DNA of 64,000 bases from Paenibacillus sp. (GCA_017512705.1 JAFWEX010000084.1:291158-355157), one strand, 5' to 3'. Positions 8,882 to 18,294 are shown, counted from the first letter of the stretch. A program made the numbers and translations. Notes: generated by a model from the letters alone, not told the origin.

Positions 8882-9556
8882 ATGTGGATGACAACGGCAG
8901 CTATAGATATCATGTCGTATTTCACGGAAGAAAATATTCGGTTTTGGCTGGAGAAATTCCGCTCTCTTGGCCCATTGCCGGGCATTTTACTTACGTTTAT
9001 GAAATCTTTTGTACCGCCGCTTCCCACGTTATTGATTGTGGGTGTTAATGGAGCGGTATACGGCTTATGGGCTGGTTTTTTGTACTCGTGGATCGGTATG
9101 GTGCTCGGCTGTACCGTGACTTTTCTGATTGTAAGGGAGATTGGAAAATCGGCCTTTGTGGAAAAATGGGCACGCAAACCGCGTGTGCAACGCAGCATGG
9201 TATGGATTCGCAGAAATGCGTTTAGTTATGTATTCTTGCTTAGTATTTTTCCGGTAGGTCCATTTGTCATTATTAATGTGGCGGCTGGGATCGCACGAAT
9301 GCGATTGTTGTCCTTCCTGCTTGCGGTCGGGTTCGGTAAAGGCATCATGATTTTCTCGGTGACGTACATCGGCTCTAACGTAGAGCAGTTTCTGGAGCAC
9401 CCGATACGCTGGATTGGCGTAATCCTGTTCATTGCAATATCTTTATGGGCAAGCCGCAAATTGGAACGACATTTTACCCGGTCCAATTCAGATCAAGATG
9501 AAGGGCATTCGTTACATCAGGCTTCAGGTAAGTCGATCTCCTCATCATCGAAGTGA
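8882..9556 (+). CDS. TVP38/TMEM64 (DedA superfamily) membrane protein
   Basis: A 224-residue integral membrane protein with five to six hydrophobic segments. The re-entrant signature FVPPLPTLLIVGVNGAVYG near residue 45 and the second half-repeat FPVGPFVIINVAAGIARM near residue 120 are typical of the TVP38/SNARE-associated family, relatives of DedA lipid-scramblase-like proteins. ATG 8882 and ATG 8888 are both in frame and the site GGATG is weak, so the start is uncertain. The C-terminal tail is polar and ends in a Ser run. Confidence 0.82.
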   Translation: MWMTTAAIDIMSYFTEENIRFWLEKFRSLGPLPGILLTFMKSFVPPLPTLLIVGVNGAVYGLWAGFLYSWIGMVLGCTVTFLIVREIGKSAFVEKWARKPRVQRSMVWIRRNAFSYVFLLSIFPVGPFVIINVAAGIARMRLLSFLLAVGFGKGIMIFSVTYIGSNVEQFLEHPIRWIGVILFIAISLWASRKLERHFTRSNSDQDEGHSLHQASGKSISSSSK

Positions 9557-9628
9557 CGAAATTGGAGGAAATCATGCAAAAGTTAGGTTCAGGTCAGACA
9601 TATGAAGTGATTCCAGGGAGGTTTCTTC

Positions 9629-10690
9629 ATGATCAAAAGTGTTTTCGATTTGGATAACGAATTGCAACAGATGGAGGAAGAAGAACTCCGTTCACTGCTG
9701 CGTGAACTATACCTGCGTACAGATATGGCTATGAATGGTAAGCATGACGAGGCCCATTACATGCAGTTTGTAGAGAGACAACATCAACTATTCAGCCAAT
9801 TGCATCTTAGAGATAACGTCCGTGAGTTGCCCGATCTGCAGCATGCAGAAGAGATCCATATTGCTATCGGTGAATCGCCTCTGGGGAGTATCAAAGTAGC
9901 CATGGGCGAATTCCCCGGGCGGGAAGGTCGACGTTTTTACTCACTGAATGATTACTATGCCATTGGGCCTTTAGGGGACCTGACGGATGCAAGAGTAATG
10001 CAGCGAAGACACCTATGGCTACTGGAAAGACTTCATATCTCGGAGCACGGAAGTTATCTTATTCAAGGCCTGAAACAGTTGAATCAGATTAAATCATTCC
10101 TAAGTGCAATTCGTGAAGAGACTCGGGTAATTCTGTGGTATACGAACAATGGCCATGAGCGAACGGGCTTGCTTTATGCGCTCTACCTGCTGCGTCATCG
10201 TCAAAACACGATCAAATTAATGGATACTACGTCACTGTACCAAGCCTTGTTTGATACTTCTGAACATCAGGTTCTCCGTCTAGGTGAGTTGATCTCGGAG
10301 CACCTGTCCATGATGTGGAAGCACAGTATGGATGCCGAACCGTTGTCAGAGGAGCAGCGAAGTCTTATGGAAAAGGAATGGCTTGAACTGTCCTTACAAC
10401 CAGGTACGTTAAGGATCATCCAAGATGATGTGGTTCAAAGTATACCCGAAGACAGCCTCGATGAATTTATTTTGGAACAGGTCAAGAAGCTCGCCGAAGA
10501 ACATGAAGCGCAGCAATTCATCAATGCTGCTCGTGTAGTAGGAGAGGTGCTGGGGAACTTGCCACAGGCTGTCGGTGACTCCTTTATTGAATACCGTTTA
10601 CGTCAACTTGTGCTTCAAGGGAAGCTGGACATGGAAGGCAACCCTCGCGCGATGCGCTTCTACCGTGTCCGACTAGCAACAGCTTTGTAG
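9629..10690 (+). CDS. DUF1835 / DUF3658 domain protein
   Basis: A 353-residue cytosolic protein. The segment EEIHIAIGESPLGSIKVAM (residues ~89-107) is the opening of a DUF1835 domain, followed by YAIGPLGDL; the C-terminal part (LRIIQDDVVQSIPEDSLDEFILEQV and onward) fits DUF3658. Both are widespread in Bacilli and of unknown function. The N-terminal 85 residues are acidic and helical. The site CCAGGGAGG precedes the ATG by about 7 bases. It ends 28 bases from the convergent cupin gene. Confidence 0.8.
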   Translation: MIKSVFDLDNELQQMEEEELRSLLRELYLRTDMAMNGKHDEAHYMQFVERQHQLFSQLHLRDNVRELPDLQHAEEIHIAIGESPLGSIKVAMGEFPGREGRRFYSLNDYYAIGPLGDLTDARVMQRRHLWLLERLHISEHGSYLIQGLKQLNQIKSFLSAIREETRVILWYTNNGHERTGLLYALYLLRHRQNTIKLMDTTSLYQALFDTSEHQVLRLGELISEHLSMMWKHSMDAEPLSEEQRSLMEKEWLELSLQPGTLRIIQDDVVQSIPEDSLDEFILEQVKKLAEEHEAQQFINAARVVGEVLGNLPQAVGDSFIEYRLRQLVLQGKLDMEGNPRAMRFYRVRLATAL

Positions 10691-10717
10691 CTAGAGCCCG
10701 CACCATGTCTCGCTATT

Positions 10718-11245
10718 TTAATTGTTCCGATTCAGCCACAGCTTGGTTAAGGGGCCGCCCCTTCCATACACTGGATCTGTATCTGGTATAGAAACCTCTC
10801 GAATCTCTTGCAAAACTTGAGGGCGTTCCCCGGGCTCGCCTGTACGTGTGTTATAGCTCATACCCCCAGGATAAGCTCCGGTGATCCGGAAGTTGGGACT
10901 GGCCTTCAAGCGTTTATGGCCGGTTCCCGCAGGTAATACAACGACATCTCCGCTTTCCAGAACAATCTTCTGTCCCTTCTCACCACCGATAATCAACTTC
11001 ACGAATCCACTGATTACGGCAAGAGCCTCGTGTGCATTACTGTGATAATGATGAACATCGAATACGCCATTGACCCAGCTGTTGGACCATCCGTTACGGT
11101 TAAAGCGTGATTCAGCACCAACTGGATCGGTATGCCATACCCCTTTGTACAAGAGTACGGGGAGATGTGGATGATTCGGAATCATTCCGTCGTCTTGAAA
11201 ATACATCCGTTCAATATCGTTGTTGTCTTTCCTTGGATCGAACAT
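10718..11245 (-). CDS. cupin-domain protein, YjlB-like
   Basis: A 175-residue single cupin. Motif 1 is HHYHSNAHEALAVISG (residues ~69-84), supplying His and Glu metal ligands, and motif 2 is GDVVVLPAGTGHKRL (~101-115). It resembles Bacillus YjlB, whose gene stands beside yjlC and ndh in B. subtilis; here the YjlC-ndh pair lies about 2.3 kb away, so the grouping is partly kept. The site AAAAGGAGG precedes ATG 11245 by about 9 bases. The substrate is unknown. Confidence 0.8.
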   Translation of the reverse strand: MFDPRKDNNDIERMYFQDDGMIPNHPHLPVLLYKGVWHTDPVGAESRFNRNGWSNSWVNGVFDVHHYHSNAHEALAVISGFVKLIIGGEKGQKIVLESGDVVVLPAGTGHKRLKASPNFRITGAYPGGMSYNTRTGEPGERPQVLQEIREVSIPDTDPVYGRGGPLTKLWLNRNN

Positions 11246-11402
11246 GGTAAGATCCCTCCTTTTCTATGTATTAACCTTTCAATATAGGGACAATCAAAAA
11301 AACAATTGTAAAATGATACAAAATGTATCATTTTAAGGTTATACTCTTTACATAAGATTCTCTTTGAAGTGCCTGATGTAAAAACGAATAGGGGGAACAT
11401 GT

Positions 11403-12404
11403 GTGAATATTGTGGTGACAGGAGCTTCAGGTTTCGTCGGGTTTAATCTCTCACACTTTTTGGCGCAAAAGGGACATCAGATCACCATGCTGGATCAGGA
11501 TGACTATTGTCAGAGACTGGTGCAACTCTCTCCACTGCACGATATGCCTTTTATCGAGTGTAACCTCATGAAGGACAGCATTCGTCTACCCCACAACACG
11601 GATTACATCATTCATCTTGCTGCCATGCCTCATGTCGATTATTCATACCATTACCCTGCAGAAGTATTTCGCAATAATACGATTAGTACGCAGACTATTC
11701 TGCAGTATGCTGCGGATCATGACATCCCTGTGTTACTGGCTTCATCCGTTGAAGTCTATGGCGGCGATTGGGGTAGAGTTTATAGTGAATCAGACCCGCT
11801 TGCACCTGTATCCCCTTACTCCGCTTCGAAAGCAGCCTGTGAGATGCTAGCTCAATCCTATGCAAAATGTTATCAGCTACCAGTGAAGATATTCCGTCTG
11901 ACCAATCTATATGGGCCATGGCAAGTCCCTGATCGTATCATTCCGCGGAACTTCGCACGTATGCTAGATGGTTTGCCACTGGATATCCAAGGATCAGCTG
12001 TTCGAGACTTTTTGTATATTGAGGATGCGTTGCGAGCGATTGAACTGATTATGATGAAAGGCCAAGACGGTCACATCTATAATATCTCTACGGGATTTGG
12101 AACGACGATGCAAGAGATCGGCATGCTTCTGGAGCCTATGGTTCGATCTGTGATCGGGAAGGAAGTCCGGGAACAGGAGCCTACGCAGTCCAGGGGTTCA
12201 AGTCTGGTTGTTCACTCCGGCAAATTGCGCGCTGCATTGGGCTGGTACCCTCGAACTACCCTGGAACAGGGGCTGGACAAGACATACCACTGGTATCGGG
12301 AGAATGCGGATTGGGTGAGGCTGTTCAGTCGGGAGTATCATACGACACGTCAAAGCCGCAACTTTATCATTGATATGGCAAGGTATGCTGTACCTGTGAC
12401 ATAA
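11403..12404 (+). CDS. NAD-dependent epimerase/dehydratase (extended SDR)
   Basis: A 333-residue extended short-chain dehydrogenase of the nucleotide-sugar type. The N-terminal dinucleotide fold has VVTGASGFVGFNL, the active site has Ser in LLASSVEVYG and YSASK (Y about residue 139, K 143), and RLTNLYGPWQ is the usual substrate-domain strand. GTG 11403 is the start; GGGGG lies 5-8 bases upstream. UDP- or TDP-sugar epimerisation or dehydration is likely, product unknown. No partner sugar gene is adjacent. Confidence 0.85.
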   Translation: MNIVVTGASGFVGFNLSHFLAQKGHQITMLDQDDYCQRLVQLSPLHDMPFIECNLMKDSIRLPHNTDYIIHLAAMPHVDYSYHYPAEVFRNNTISTQTILQYAADHDIPVLLASSVEVYGGDWGRVYSESDPLAPVSPYSASKAACEMLAQSYAKCYQLPVKIFRLTNLYGPWQVPDRIIPRNFARMLDGLPLDIQGSAVRDFLYIEDALRAIELIMMKGQDGHIYNISTGFGTTMQEIGMLLEPMVRSVIGKEVREQEPTQSRGSSLVVHSGKLRAALGWYPRTTLEQGLDKTYHWYRENADWVRLFSREYHTTRQSRNFIIDMARYAVPVT

Positions 12405-12408
12405 AATG

Positions 12409-12457
12409 AAAAAAGCCAGGGAAGGGGAGTTTTTCAGGTACCTTCCTTGGCTTTTTT
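12409..12457. terminator. terminator, probably bidirectional
   Basis: AAAAAAGCCAGGGAAGG pairs with CCTTCCTTGGCTTTTTT around a 15-base loop. The A tract upstream and T tract downstream would serve both the epimerase gene and transcription from the csbD side. Confidence 0.85.
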
Positions 12458-12597
12458 GTGCCTCCGTCATCTAATCAGATGTTCGGAAAGATCCGAACCC
12501 ATGATCAAGACAGTCAGGCTGCTTCTAACACTCACTAGCTTCTAGCTGACTTCACGCGAGGTCTTAGAGATATGCCAAATACGCTAATTCATTTGTA

Positions 12598-12774
12598 TTA
12601 TTCGTGATGTTTTTTCACATCGGCCACTTTATCTTGAACGGCCCCTTTGGCCTTATCCATTTTACCTTCAGCTTGAAGGGACTTATTGTTCGTCGCGTTA
12701 CCGATCTGATCCTTCACTTCGCCTTTGGCTTTGTTAACGCCTGCTTTGATTTTATCGCTAGTTGAATTACTCAT
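12598..12774 (-). CDS. csbD: CsbD-family stress protein
   Basis: A 58-residue highly charged protein of the CsbD family, general-stress (sigma B regulon) proteins of Bacilli with unknown biochemical role. It shows the family repeat pattern KIKAGVNKAKGEVKDQIG and KMDKAKGAVQDKVADVK. The frame extends to ATG 12783, but AAGGAG ends 9 bases before the inner ATG at 12774, which I take as the start. Confidence 0.9.
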   Translation of the reverse strand: MSNSTSDKIKAGVNKAKGEVKDQIGNATNNKSLQAEGKMDKAKGAVQDKVADVKKHHE

Positions 12775-12783
12775 ATCGAACAT

Positions 12784-13236
12784 CTCCTTCGTTGTCTGGT
12801 GTAGTGCTTATTAACCGGACTGAAGAATATTTAAACGTTCGAGTTCAGAAGACGTTCAGAAAAATACGTTATTCGTTATGCCAAACTCTTGATACTAGAT
12901 GTGTTGGAGAGCTTTGAGCTTATCTAGGAACAGACGAAACATAAATGAAGTGTCCCGGATGTGCTTTGCATTCTTCCCTGAAAAGGCCCATACTTGTTTG
13001 GATGATATGTTCATCTCAAAGAATAAGGCTGAGTCTGTCGCTGCATAATAACCAAAGTGACCAAATTCGTTGCAGAAGTGTTATGTTTTTGGGAATCCAA
13101 TCCTGAAAATCCATATATCATGTACTTTCATATGTGCTTTTCGTACATATGGTGTGATGTGATTTTTTTAATACCGTATATGGTATGTAGGGGCGTTTGG
13201 ATACAAATTATGACCGTTCAGACAAGATGGCACGCC
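12784..13236. other. intergenic stretch with inverted repeats
   Basis: No convincing gene. An 86-codon frame at 13057-13317 has no site and a Cys/Phe/His-rich, unlikely composition, and it crosses the promoter at 13237. Two small inverted repeats are present: CATATGT/ACATATG (13129-13151) and ATACC/GGTAT (13171-13186). They may be regulatory sites for the operon downstream or for csbD. Confidence 0.45.
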
Positions 13237-13264
13237 TTGACAAAAACATCGATTTTGTTACAAT
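13237..13264 (+). promoter_or_regulatory. sigma A promoter of the YjlC-ndh operon
   Basis: TTGACA (13237-13242), 16 bases, TACAAT (13259-13264). It leaves a leader of about 270 bases before the YjlC-like gene. Confidence 0.65.
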
Positions 13265-13272
13265 GTTCACAA
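13255..13272 (+). promoter_or_regulatory. Rex-like operator overlapping the -10 element
   Basis: TTGTTACAATGTTCACAA matches the Rex consensus (TTGTGAA, AT spacer, TTCACAA) at 12 or 13 of 14 half-site positions depending on weighting: the right half is exact and the left half differs at two bases. It covers the -10 box, where a repressor would act. Rex senses NADH/NAD and is known to repress yjlC-ndh in B. subtilis. Confidence 0.5.
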
Positions 13273-13542
13273 TATCTTCACAAGTGTAAAAAGATTCTTT
13301 TTCATGTTCATGTGTAAGAGGTGTAATATAAGGGTATAGAGTTCGGTTTCGGCCTGCTTGTCGTTTTGTGCGTAATAGACCCAACATACCATGCATGCGT
13401 GAGAGTGGTTTTTGGCCACGCTTATCCTAATGTGTGAAATTTGGTACATTTACTGTATTGATGTATTTGTGGTTCGGCTTAGCTTGACAGGCATCATGAA
13501 AGTCGCGGACTTCTATCCCAAAGTAAAGGAGGACTTTCTCTT

Positions 13543-13989
13543 ATGTCACAATCGCCTACTCAACAAGAGGTGCCAGTAACAGAAGGCGCCAACGTTTCCG
13601 AGCGCCAGTCCCTGGACGTACTGGATCAACTGATGAAGCCTGAGGTACAGGAGTCTTTAACTGTATTGGTGGAGAACCTGCCTAAATTGGCTGAAATGGT
13701 TACTGCAATGACAAAAGCTTATGATTTCGCACAAGGTATCGCTACGGACCAAGTTCTAATCAGCGACACGATGAGTGCAATGGGTGAGTTCGCTAAACCT
13801 GTTGTAGAAAAAGCTAAAGGTGTAGCTTCTGCTGCCATCGAGGCAAATGACCGTGCCCAAGCCGAACAAACTTCGGTTGGCCTGTTCGCTATGCTCAAAA
13901 TGCTTAAAGATCCAAACGTACAACAAACGCTTCGTTTTGCTCAATCGTTCCTGAGCATCTTGAACGAGCGTCAACAATCGAAACGTTAA
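13543..13989 (+). CDS. yjlC: DUF1641 protein, YjlC-like
   Basis: A 148-residue helical protein with the DUF1641 core (LDQLMKPEVQESLTVLVENLPKLAEMV and GLFAMLKMLKDPNVQQTLRFAQSFL). In B. subtilis the YjlC gene precedes ndh in one operon; here the order and a 25-base gap are the same. The role is unknown, perhaps support of the membrane NADH dehydrogenase. The site AAGGAGG lies about 10 bases before the ATG. Expression probably follows the Rex-like promoter upstream. Confidence 0.85.
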   Translation: MSQSPTQQEVPVTEGANVSERQSLDVLDQLMKPEVQESLTVLVENLPKLAEMVTAMTKAYDFAQGIATDQVLISDTMSAMGEFAKPVVEKAKGVASAAIEANDRAQAEQTSVGLFAMLKMLKDPNVQQTLRFAQSFLSILNERQQSKR

Positions 13990-14014
13990 GACTTAGAAAG
14001 AACGGAGGATGGAT

Positions 14015-15196
14015 ATGTCGAAGCAAATTTTGATCTTGGGTGGAGGTTACGGCGGTCTGTTGACTGCGCTGACTGCGCGTCAATACTTGACTCCGGAAGA
14101 AGCGACAATTACAGTCGTGAACCGTTACCCTACGCACCAAATTATTACGGAACTGCACCGTCTTGCTGCAGGAAGCATTGCTGAGCAAGCTGTAGCACTC
14201 CCGCTCGAAAAATTGCTGCGCGGTAAAGATGTGAACTTGAAAATCGATACGGTGGATACGATCAAGCCGGACGAGAAAAAAGTCCTCATGACTAGCGGCT
14301 CCACATACTCTTATGATGCACTCGTCGTTGCCCTGGGTAGCGAAACTGCATTCTTCGGAATTCCGGGATTGCAGGAGTACAGCTTCACGCTCAAATCGGT
14401 TAGCGATGCGAACCGTATTCGTGCACACGTTGAAGCACGTCTGGATGCTTACAAACAATCCGGCAACAAAGCAGACGCTACGTTTGTTATTGGCGGCGGC
14501 GGTTTGACTGGTATCGAGCTTGTTGGTGAATTCGCTGACCTTCTGCCAGGCGTATGCAAACAGAAAGGTATCGATTTCAACGATATCTCCCTCTATACGG
14601 TAGAAGCAGGTCCTTCCATTCTGGCTGGTTTCCCACCAGAGCTGGTTGATCGTGCGAAATCCAGTCTCGAAAAACGCGGCGTAAACTTCATCGTTGGCGT
14701 AGCGATTACCGAGATGAAAGAAAACGAAGTATTGCTGAAAGACGGCAGCTCGATCCCTACGAACACACTCGTATGGACAGGTGGCGTACAAGGTAATGCG
14801 GTTGTTGCTAACAGTGGAATCGAAGTAGATCGCGGCCGTGCGAAAGTAACGGAAGTTCTGCAATCTACATCCCACAAAGATGTGTTTGTTGCTGGTGACA
14901 GCGCAGTGGTCTTCCCTAGCGAAGGCGCTCGTCCTTATCCTCCAACAGCACAACTGGCTTGGCAAATGGGTGAAACCATTGGTCACAACCTGGGCGTAAT
15001 GTTCAAAGGTGGCGCAATGGAAACTTTCACACCAGTATTCTCCGGTACACTGGGAAGCTTGGGTCGTAAGGATGCTGTCGGCATGATCGGTGGTAACCAG
15101 ACTCGACTGAAAGGTCTGCCTGCAACCATGATGAAAGAAGCAAGTAACATCCGTTACCTGTCCCACATCCATGGCTTGTTCGCACTGGCTTATTAA
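14015..15196 (+). CDS. ndh: type II NADH dehydrogenase
   Basis: Single-subunit, non-proton-pumping NADH:quinone oxidoreductase, a peripheral membrane flavoprotein that feeds electrons into menaquinone; 393 residues. The FAD fold begins ILILGGGYGGLLTAL (residues ~5-19), the NADH fold is FVIGGGGLTGIELVGEFADLL (~158-178), and DVFVAGDSAVV near residue 290 is the second FAD-binding strand, followed by PPTAQLAWQMG. The C-terminus is the membrane-anchoring part. ATG 14009 is also in frame but sits directly on GGAGG; ATG 14015, 6 bases after it, fits better. Confidence 0.95.
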   Translation: MSKQILILGGGYGGLLTALTARQYLTPEEATITVVNRYPTHQIITELHRLAAGSIAEQAVALPLEKLLRGKDVNLKIDTVDTIKPDEKKVLMTSGSTYSYDALVVALGSETAFFGIPGLQEYSFTLKSVSDANRIRAHVEARLDAYKQSGNKADATFVIGGGGLTGIELVGEFADLLPGVCKQKGIDFNDISLYTVEAGPSILAGFPPELVDRAKSSLEKRGVNFIVGVAITEMKENEVLLKDGSSIPTNTLVWTGGVQGNAVVANSGIEVDRGRAKVTEVLQSTSHKDVFVAGDSAVVFPSEGARPYPPTAQLAWQMGETIGHNLGVMFKGGAMETFTPVFSGTLGSLGRKDAVGMIGGNQTRLKGLPATMMKEASNIRYLSHIHGLFALAY

Positions 15197-15213
15197 TCTA
15201 TAGTGTAAACGTC

Positions 15214-15241
15214 AAAGGGCGCCTATCCGGCGCCCTTTTTT
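15214..15241 (+). terminator. intrinsic terminator after ndh
   Basis: AAAGGGCGCC (15214-15223) pairs with GGCGCCC (15229-15235) around TATCC, followed by six T. Confidence 0.92.
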
Positions 15242-15460
15242 GGTATACCTACAAGGTATGAACAGGAGACATTCATCAGATATTAACAATAACGATAGAA
15301 ATCGAGATTGAGATTTGTTTAGCTAGGGAACGACACAACCTGCGCTTAGAAGCACTGGCTTTCGTTTAAAAGATAGGATGAGGCTTTTTAAGAAAGTCAA
15401 TAAAATAACCCGCAGGGAGCCATATGTTGTTCTCTGACACACTTGAGAGGAGAATGAATA

Positions 15461-16105
15461 ATGAATGTACTAGTGATTGGAGCAAATGGACAGATTGGTA
15501 AACATTTAGCTGAACAGTTGGCACAGGAAGGTAAACATCAGGTCACGGCTATGATTCGCAAGCCAGAGCAAGCAGACGCACTGAAAAAACTTGGCGCACA
15601 GGTTGTCATGGGAGATTTGGAAGGTACAGTCGATGAGCTTGCAGAAGCCATGAAGGATCAGAATGCTATCGTATTTACAGCAGGTTCAGGTGGCTCGACG
15701 GGCCCAGACAAAACTTTGCTCATTGACCTGGATGGCGCGGTGAAAACGATGGAGGCCGCAGAGAAGCGAGGTATATCCAGATATATTATGGTCAGCGCCT
15801 ATGGTGCAGATCAGCGGAGTAAATGGTCAAAAGAGATCAAACCGTATTATGTAGCAAAGCATTTTGCGGATCGAGCACTGTTTGCCAGTGAACTGAACTA
15901 TACGATTATCCGTCCCGGAGGTCTGGAAAATAAATCGGGAACCGGCAAGGTGGCAGTAGGAACTGACCTGAAGCCGGGCAGCATTGCGCGTGAAGATGTA
16001 GCGCGTGTCATTGCAGCCTCTCTGCTGGAAGAGAAGACCTATCGGAAGGCTTTTGATCTGATAGCTGGAGAGCAGTCTGTATCGGATGCTTTGAGCAATT
16101 TGTAA
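15461..16105 (+). CDS. NAD(P)-binding SDR-like protein, YhfK/NmrA type
   Basis: A 214-residue atypical short-chain dehydrogenase. The N-terminal VLVIGANGQIGKHLAEQL is the nucleotide-binding loop, AMIRKPEQADAL the NADP-preferring Arg region, and TAGSGGSTGPDKT and YIMVSAYGAD follow as in NAD(P)H-binding YhfK/YwnB proteins. Substrate unknown; such proteins often act in redox stress or as NADPH sensors. The site GAGAGGAG precedes the ATG. It lies 54 bases upstream of the two-component system and could be in the same transcript. Confidence 0.85.
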   Translation: MNVLVIGANGQIGKHLAEQLAQEGKHQVTAMIRKPEQADALKKLGAQVVMGDLEGTVDELAEAMKDQNAIVFTAGSGGSTGPDKTLLIDLDGAVKTMEAAEKRGISRYIMVSAYGADQRSKWSKEIKPYYVAKHFADRALFASELNYTIIRPGGLENKSGTGKVAVGTDLKPGSIAREDVARVIAASLLEEKTYRKAFDLIAGEQSVSDALSNL

Positions 16106-16159
16106 ACAGATGTTGTAAACTAGCGGGAGTAGGATATGACAGGGTAAGGGGGAATCCGC

Positions 16160-16912
16160 TTGAATGAGGCCGTGCTGGTCATTGAAGATGAGCCCAAAAT
16201 TGCACGACTGCTTGAACTGGAGCTGCAATACGAAGGATATCAGGTCACAAAGGCAGGCAGTGGGACAGAAGGGCTGGAAAAGTACAGCGAAGGACAATGG
16301 GATTTGATTCTTCTGGACATCATGCTGCCTGGTCTAAGTGGCATCGAGGTTCTGCGGCGGATTCGAGCTAGAGATGCGGTCATCCCGATCCTCATGCTGA
16401 CAGCGAAGGATTCGGTGGAAGATAAAGTGTCTGGGCTGGATCTCGGCGCCAATGACTATATCACCAAGCCGTTTCAGATTGAAGAGCTACTGGCAAGAGT
16501 CCGTGCAGCTCTACGGCTTGCCGCGGCTGCTTCTGCAAGGACAACCGTTCAGAACTTCGGTCAGATGGCAGAGCAGGGGACGGCAAGTCAGCTTCATGAA
16601 GCAGAAGAGACATGGTTAACTGCTGCCGACCTGAAGCTTCATGAAGGAACACGTGAAGTGTCTCGAGATGGACAAGCGATTGAGCTTACCCCTCGCGAAT
16701 TTGATCTGCTGGTGTATTTGCTGCGGAATCAGCGGCAGGTGCTCAGCCGGGATCAGATTGTGCAATCCGTGTGGGGGTACGATTATTATGGTGATACCAA
16801 TGTGGTGGATGTGTACATCCGTTATTTGCGTAAAAAGGTGGATAACGGATTCGCACCACCCTTAATACATACTGTAAGGGGCGTGGGGTACGTCCTGAAG
16901 GAGCAATCATGA
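16160..16912 (+). CDS. OmpR/PhoB-family response regulator
   Basis: A 250-residue response regulator. The receiver has the acidic pair in VIEDEPK, phospho-acceptor Asp near residue 52 in LILLDIMLPG, and Lys in ITKPF near 103. The C-terminal winged helix spans ~173-250 with LTPREFDLLVYLL and the wing VRGVGYVL. Residues ~120-160 are an unusually long linker. Start is TTG 16160 after AAGGGGG. It overlaps its kinase by 4 bases (ATGA). I infer that it binds the 11-bp repeats upstream of the two PepSY genes downstream. Confidence 0.92.
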   Translation: MNEAVLVIEDEPKIARLLELELQYEGYQVTKAGSGTEGLEKYSEGQWDLILLDIMLPGLSGIEVLRRIRARDAVIPILMLTAKDSVEDKVSGLDLGANDYITKPFQIEELLARVRAALRLAAAASARTTVQNFGQMAEQGTASQLHEAEETWLTAADLKLHEGTREVSRDGQAIELTPREFDLLVYLLRNQRQVLSRDQIVQSVWGYDYYGDTNVVDVYIRYLRKKVDNGFAPPLIHTVRGVGYVLKEQS

Positions 16913-18294
16913 GTCTCCGCAGCAAAATCTACGGATATTCGTCGGTTTTATTTGCTGTGCTGTTAATTGCGGTGAATCTGTCTGTATATCTCGTATTCGA
17001 GCGAGTATCGATCAATAATGAGATCCGCCGGGTCGAAGCAGAAGCAGAGTCGATTGTGGCAGGGGTACGTCAGTCTGCTGGATCCATTCCGCCAGACGAT
17101 CTGCTCCGGGCTTATGCACCCATCAACGGTATGCTTCGCATTGTACATGAGGATGGCAGCAGCTCACCTGTAACCACAACTGCAGCATCCGAGCAGCTCA
17201 GCCAATTGTCTTACCAGTATGAAAATGAGAAAAAGGCAGAGTATATCCAAGTGGATCAGGTTGGCTATGTGTGGGTATCCATGCCACTTATCTGGCCGGA
17301 TGGTGAAGTAGTTAACCTGCAAGTTACTCAGAGTGTAGCTGAGACGGAGGGCGGGCTTGCTACCTTGCGTACCGTATTAGTGATCGTTACCATCATAGCG
17401 CTGATTCCTGCCGTAATCTCGAGCCGGATTCTGGCGAACCGGATGACAAGACCCATCCAGCAGATGACGCATACTATGCGTGATATTCAAGCTAGTGGGC
17501 ATTTTAAGCGGCTTCCACTGGAGGGAACATCTAAGGATGAGCTGAACACGATGGGTCAGACGTTTAATCGAATGATGGATTTGCTGGAATCGAACTTTGA
17601 ACGGCAGGAGCGTTTTGTCTCGGATGCATCCCATGAGCTCAAAACACCGCTGACCATCATCGAGAGTTATGCCAGTCTGCTCCAGCGTAGGGGTAAGGAA
17701 CGACCGGAAGTATTTGATGAAGCGGTGGAAGCAATTCTGTCTGAATCGGTACGCATGCGTGAGATGACCGAGCAACTGTTACTGCTGGCAAAGCAGCCCG
17801 AGCAATGGAATGTACAGCTGGAGCGTGTAGATATTGCGAAGCTCGCTGCTGAATCTACACGTGCATTCCGCGAAGCATATCACCGGGAAGTACGGTGTGA
17901 CGTAACAGGCCCAATCTATGCGATCAGTGATGAGAGTAAGCTGAAGCAGTTGGTGTTTATTTTGCTGGATAACGCACGGAAATATAGTGAAGATGCGATT
18001 GAAGTCAGACTGGATGCTCACGACGAGAACTGCTGTATACGGATTGTGGATCGAGGCATTGGTATGCGGGAGGAGGATCTTGCGAAGGTGTTCGACCGTT
18101 TCTACCAAGTGGACATCTCCAGAACCCGAAGCGGCAGTGCCAGCGGATCGGGTCTGGGACTCTCTCTTGCCAAAGAGCTGGCAGGTGCTGTTGGAGCACA
18201 GATTGAACTATCCAGTACCGAGGGTGTTGGTACGGAGGCTTGTATTATTTTGCCACGTTCCAAGACCGATCGTGCAGACAGACCACTCTCATGA
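16909..18294 (+). CDS. membrane sensor histidine kinase
   Basis: A 461-residue kinase partnered with the regulator at 16160. Transmembrane helices at residues ~8-28 and ~149-172 frame an extracytoplasmic sensor of about 120 residues. A HAMP domain follows, then the phospho-acceptor His in FVSDASHELKTPLTI (~236), the N box DNARKYSED (~353), DRGIGM and a G2 box GSGLGLSLAKEL (~413). The last bases overlap the promoter of the next gene. The signal is unknown; the PepSY neighbours point toward cell-envelope or protease stress. Confidence 0.92.
   Translation: MSLRSKIYGYSSVLFAVLLIAVNLSVYLVFERVSINNEIRRVEAEAESIVAGVRQSAGSIPPDDLLRAYAPINGMLRIVHEDGSSSPVTTTAASEQLSQLSYQYENEKKAEYIQVDQVGYVWVSMPLIWPDGEVVNLQVTQSVAETEGGLATLRTVLVIVTIIALIPAVISSRILANRMTRPIQQMTHTMRDIQASGHFKRLPLEGTSKDELNTMGQTFNRMMDLLESNFERQERFVSDASHELKTPLTIIESYASLLQRRGKERPEVFDEAVEAILSESVRMREMTEQLLLLAKQPEQWNVQLERVDIAKLAAESTRAFREAYHREVRCDVTGPIYAISDESKLKQLVFILLDNARKYSEDAIEVRLDAHDENCCIRIVDRGIGMREEDLAKVFDRFYQVDISRTRSGSASGSGLGLSLAKELAGAVGAQIELSSTEGVGTEACIILPRSKTDRADRPLS

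Noticed and set aside
13057-13317. 86-codon frame upstream of the YjlC-like gene
   Set aside because: No ribosome binding site, crosses the promoter and Rex-like site, odd composition.
13904-15172. 422-codon open frame antisense to ndh
   Set aside because: Ndh is certain from its FAD and NADH motifs; the antisense frame has Cys/His/Phe-rich, non-protein-like composition.
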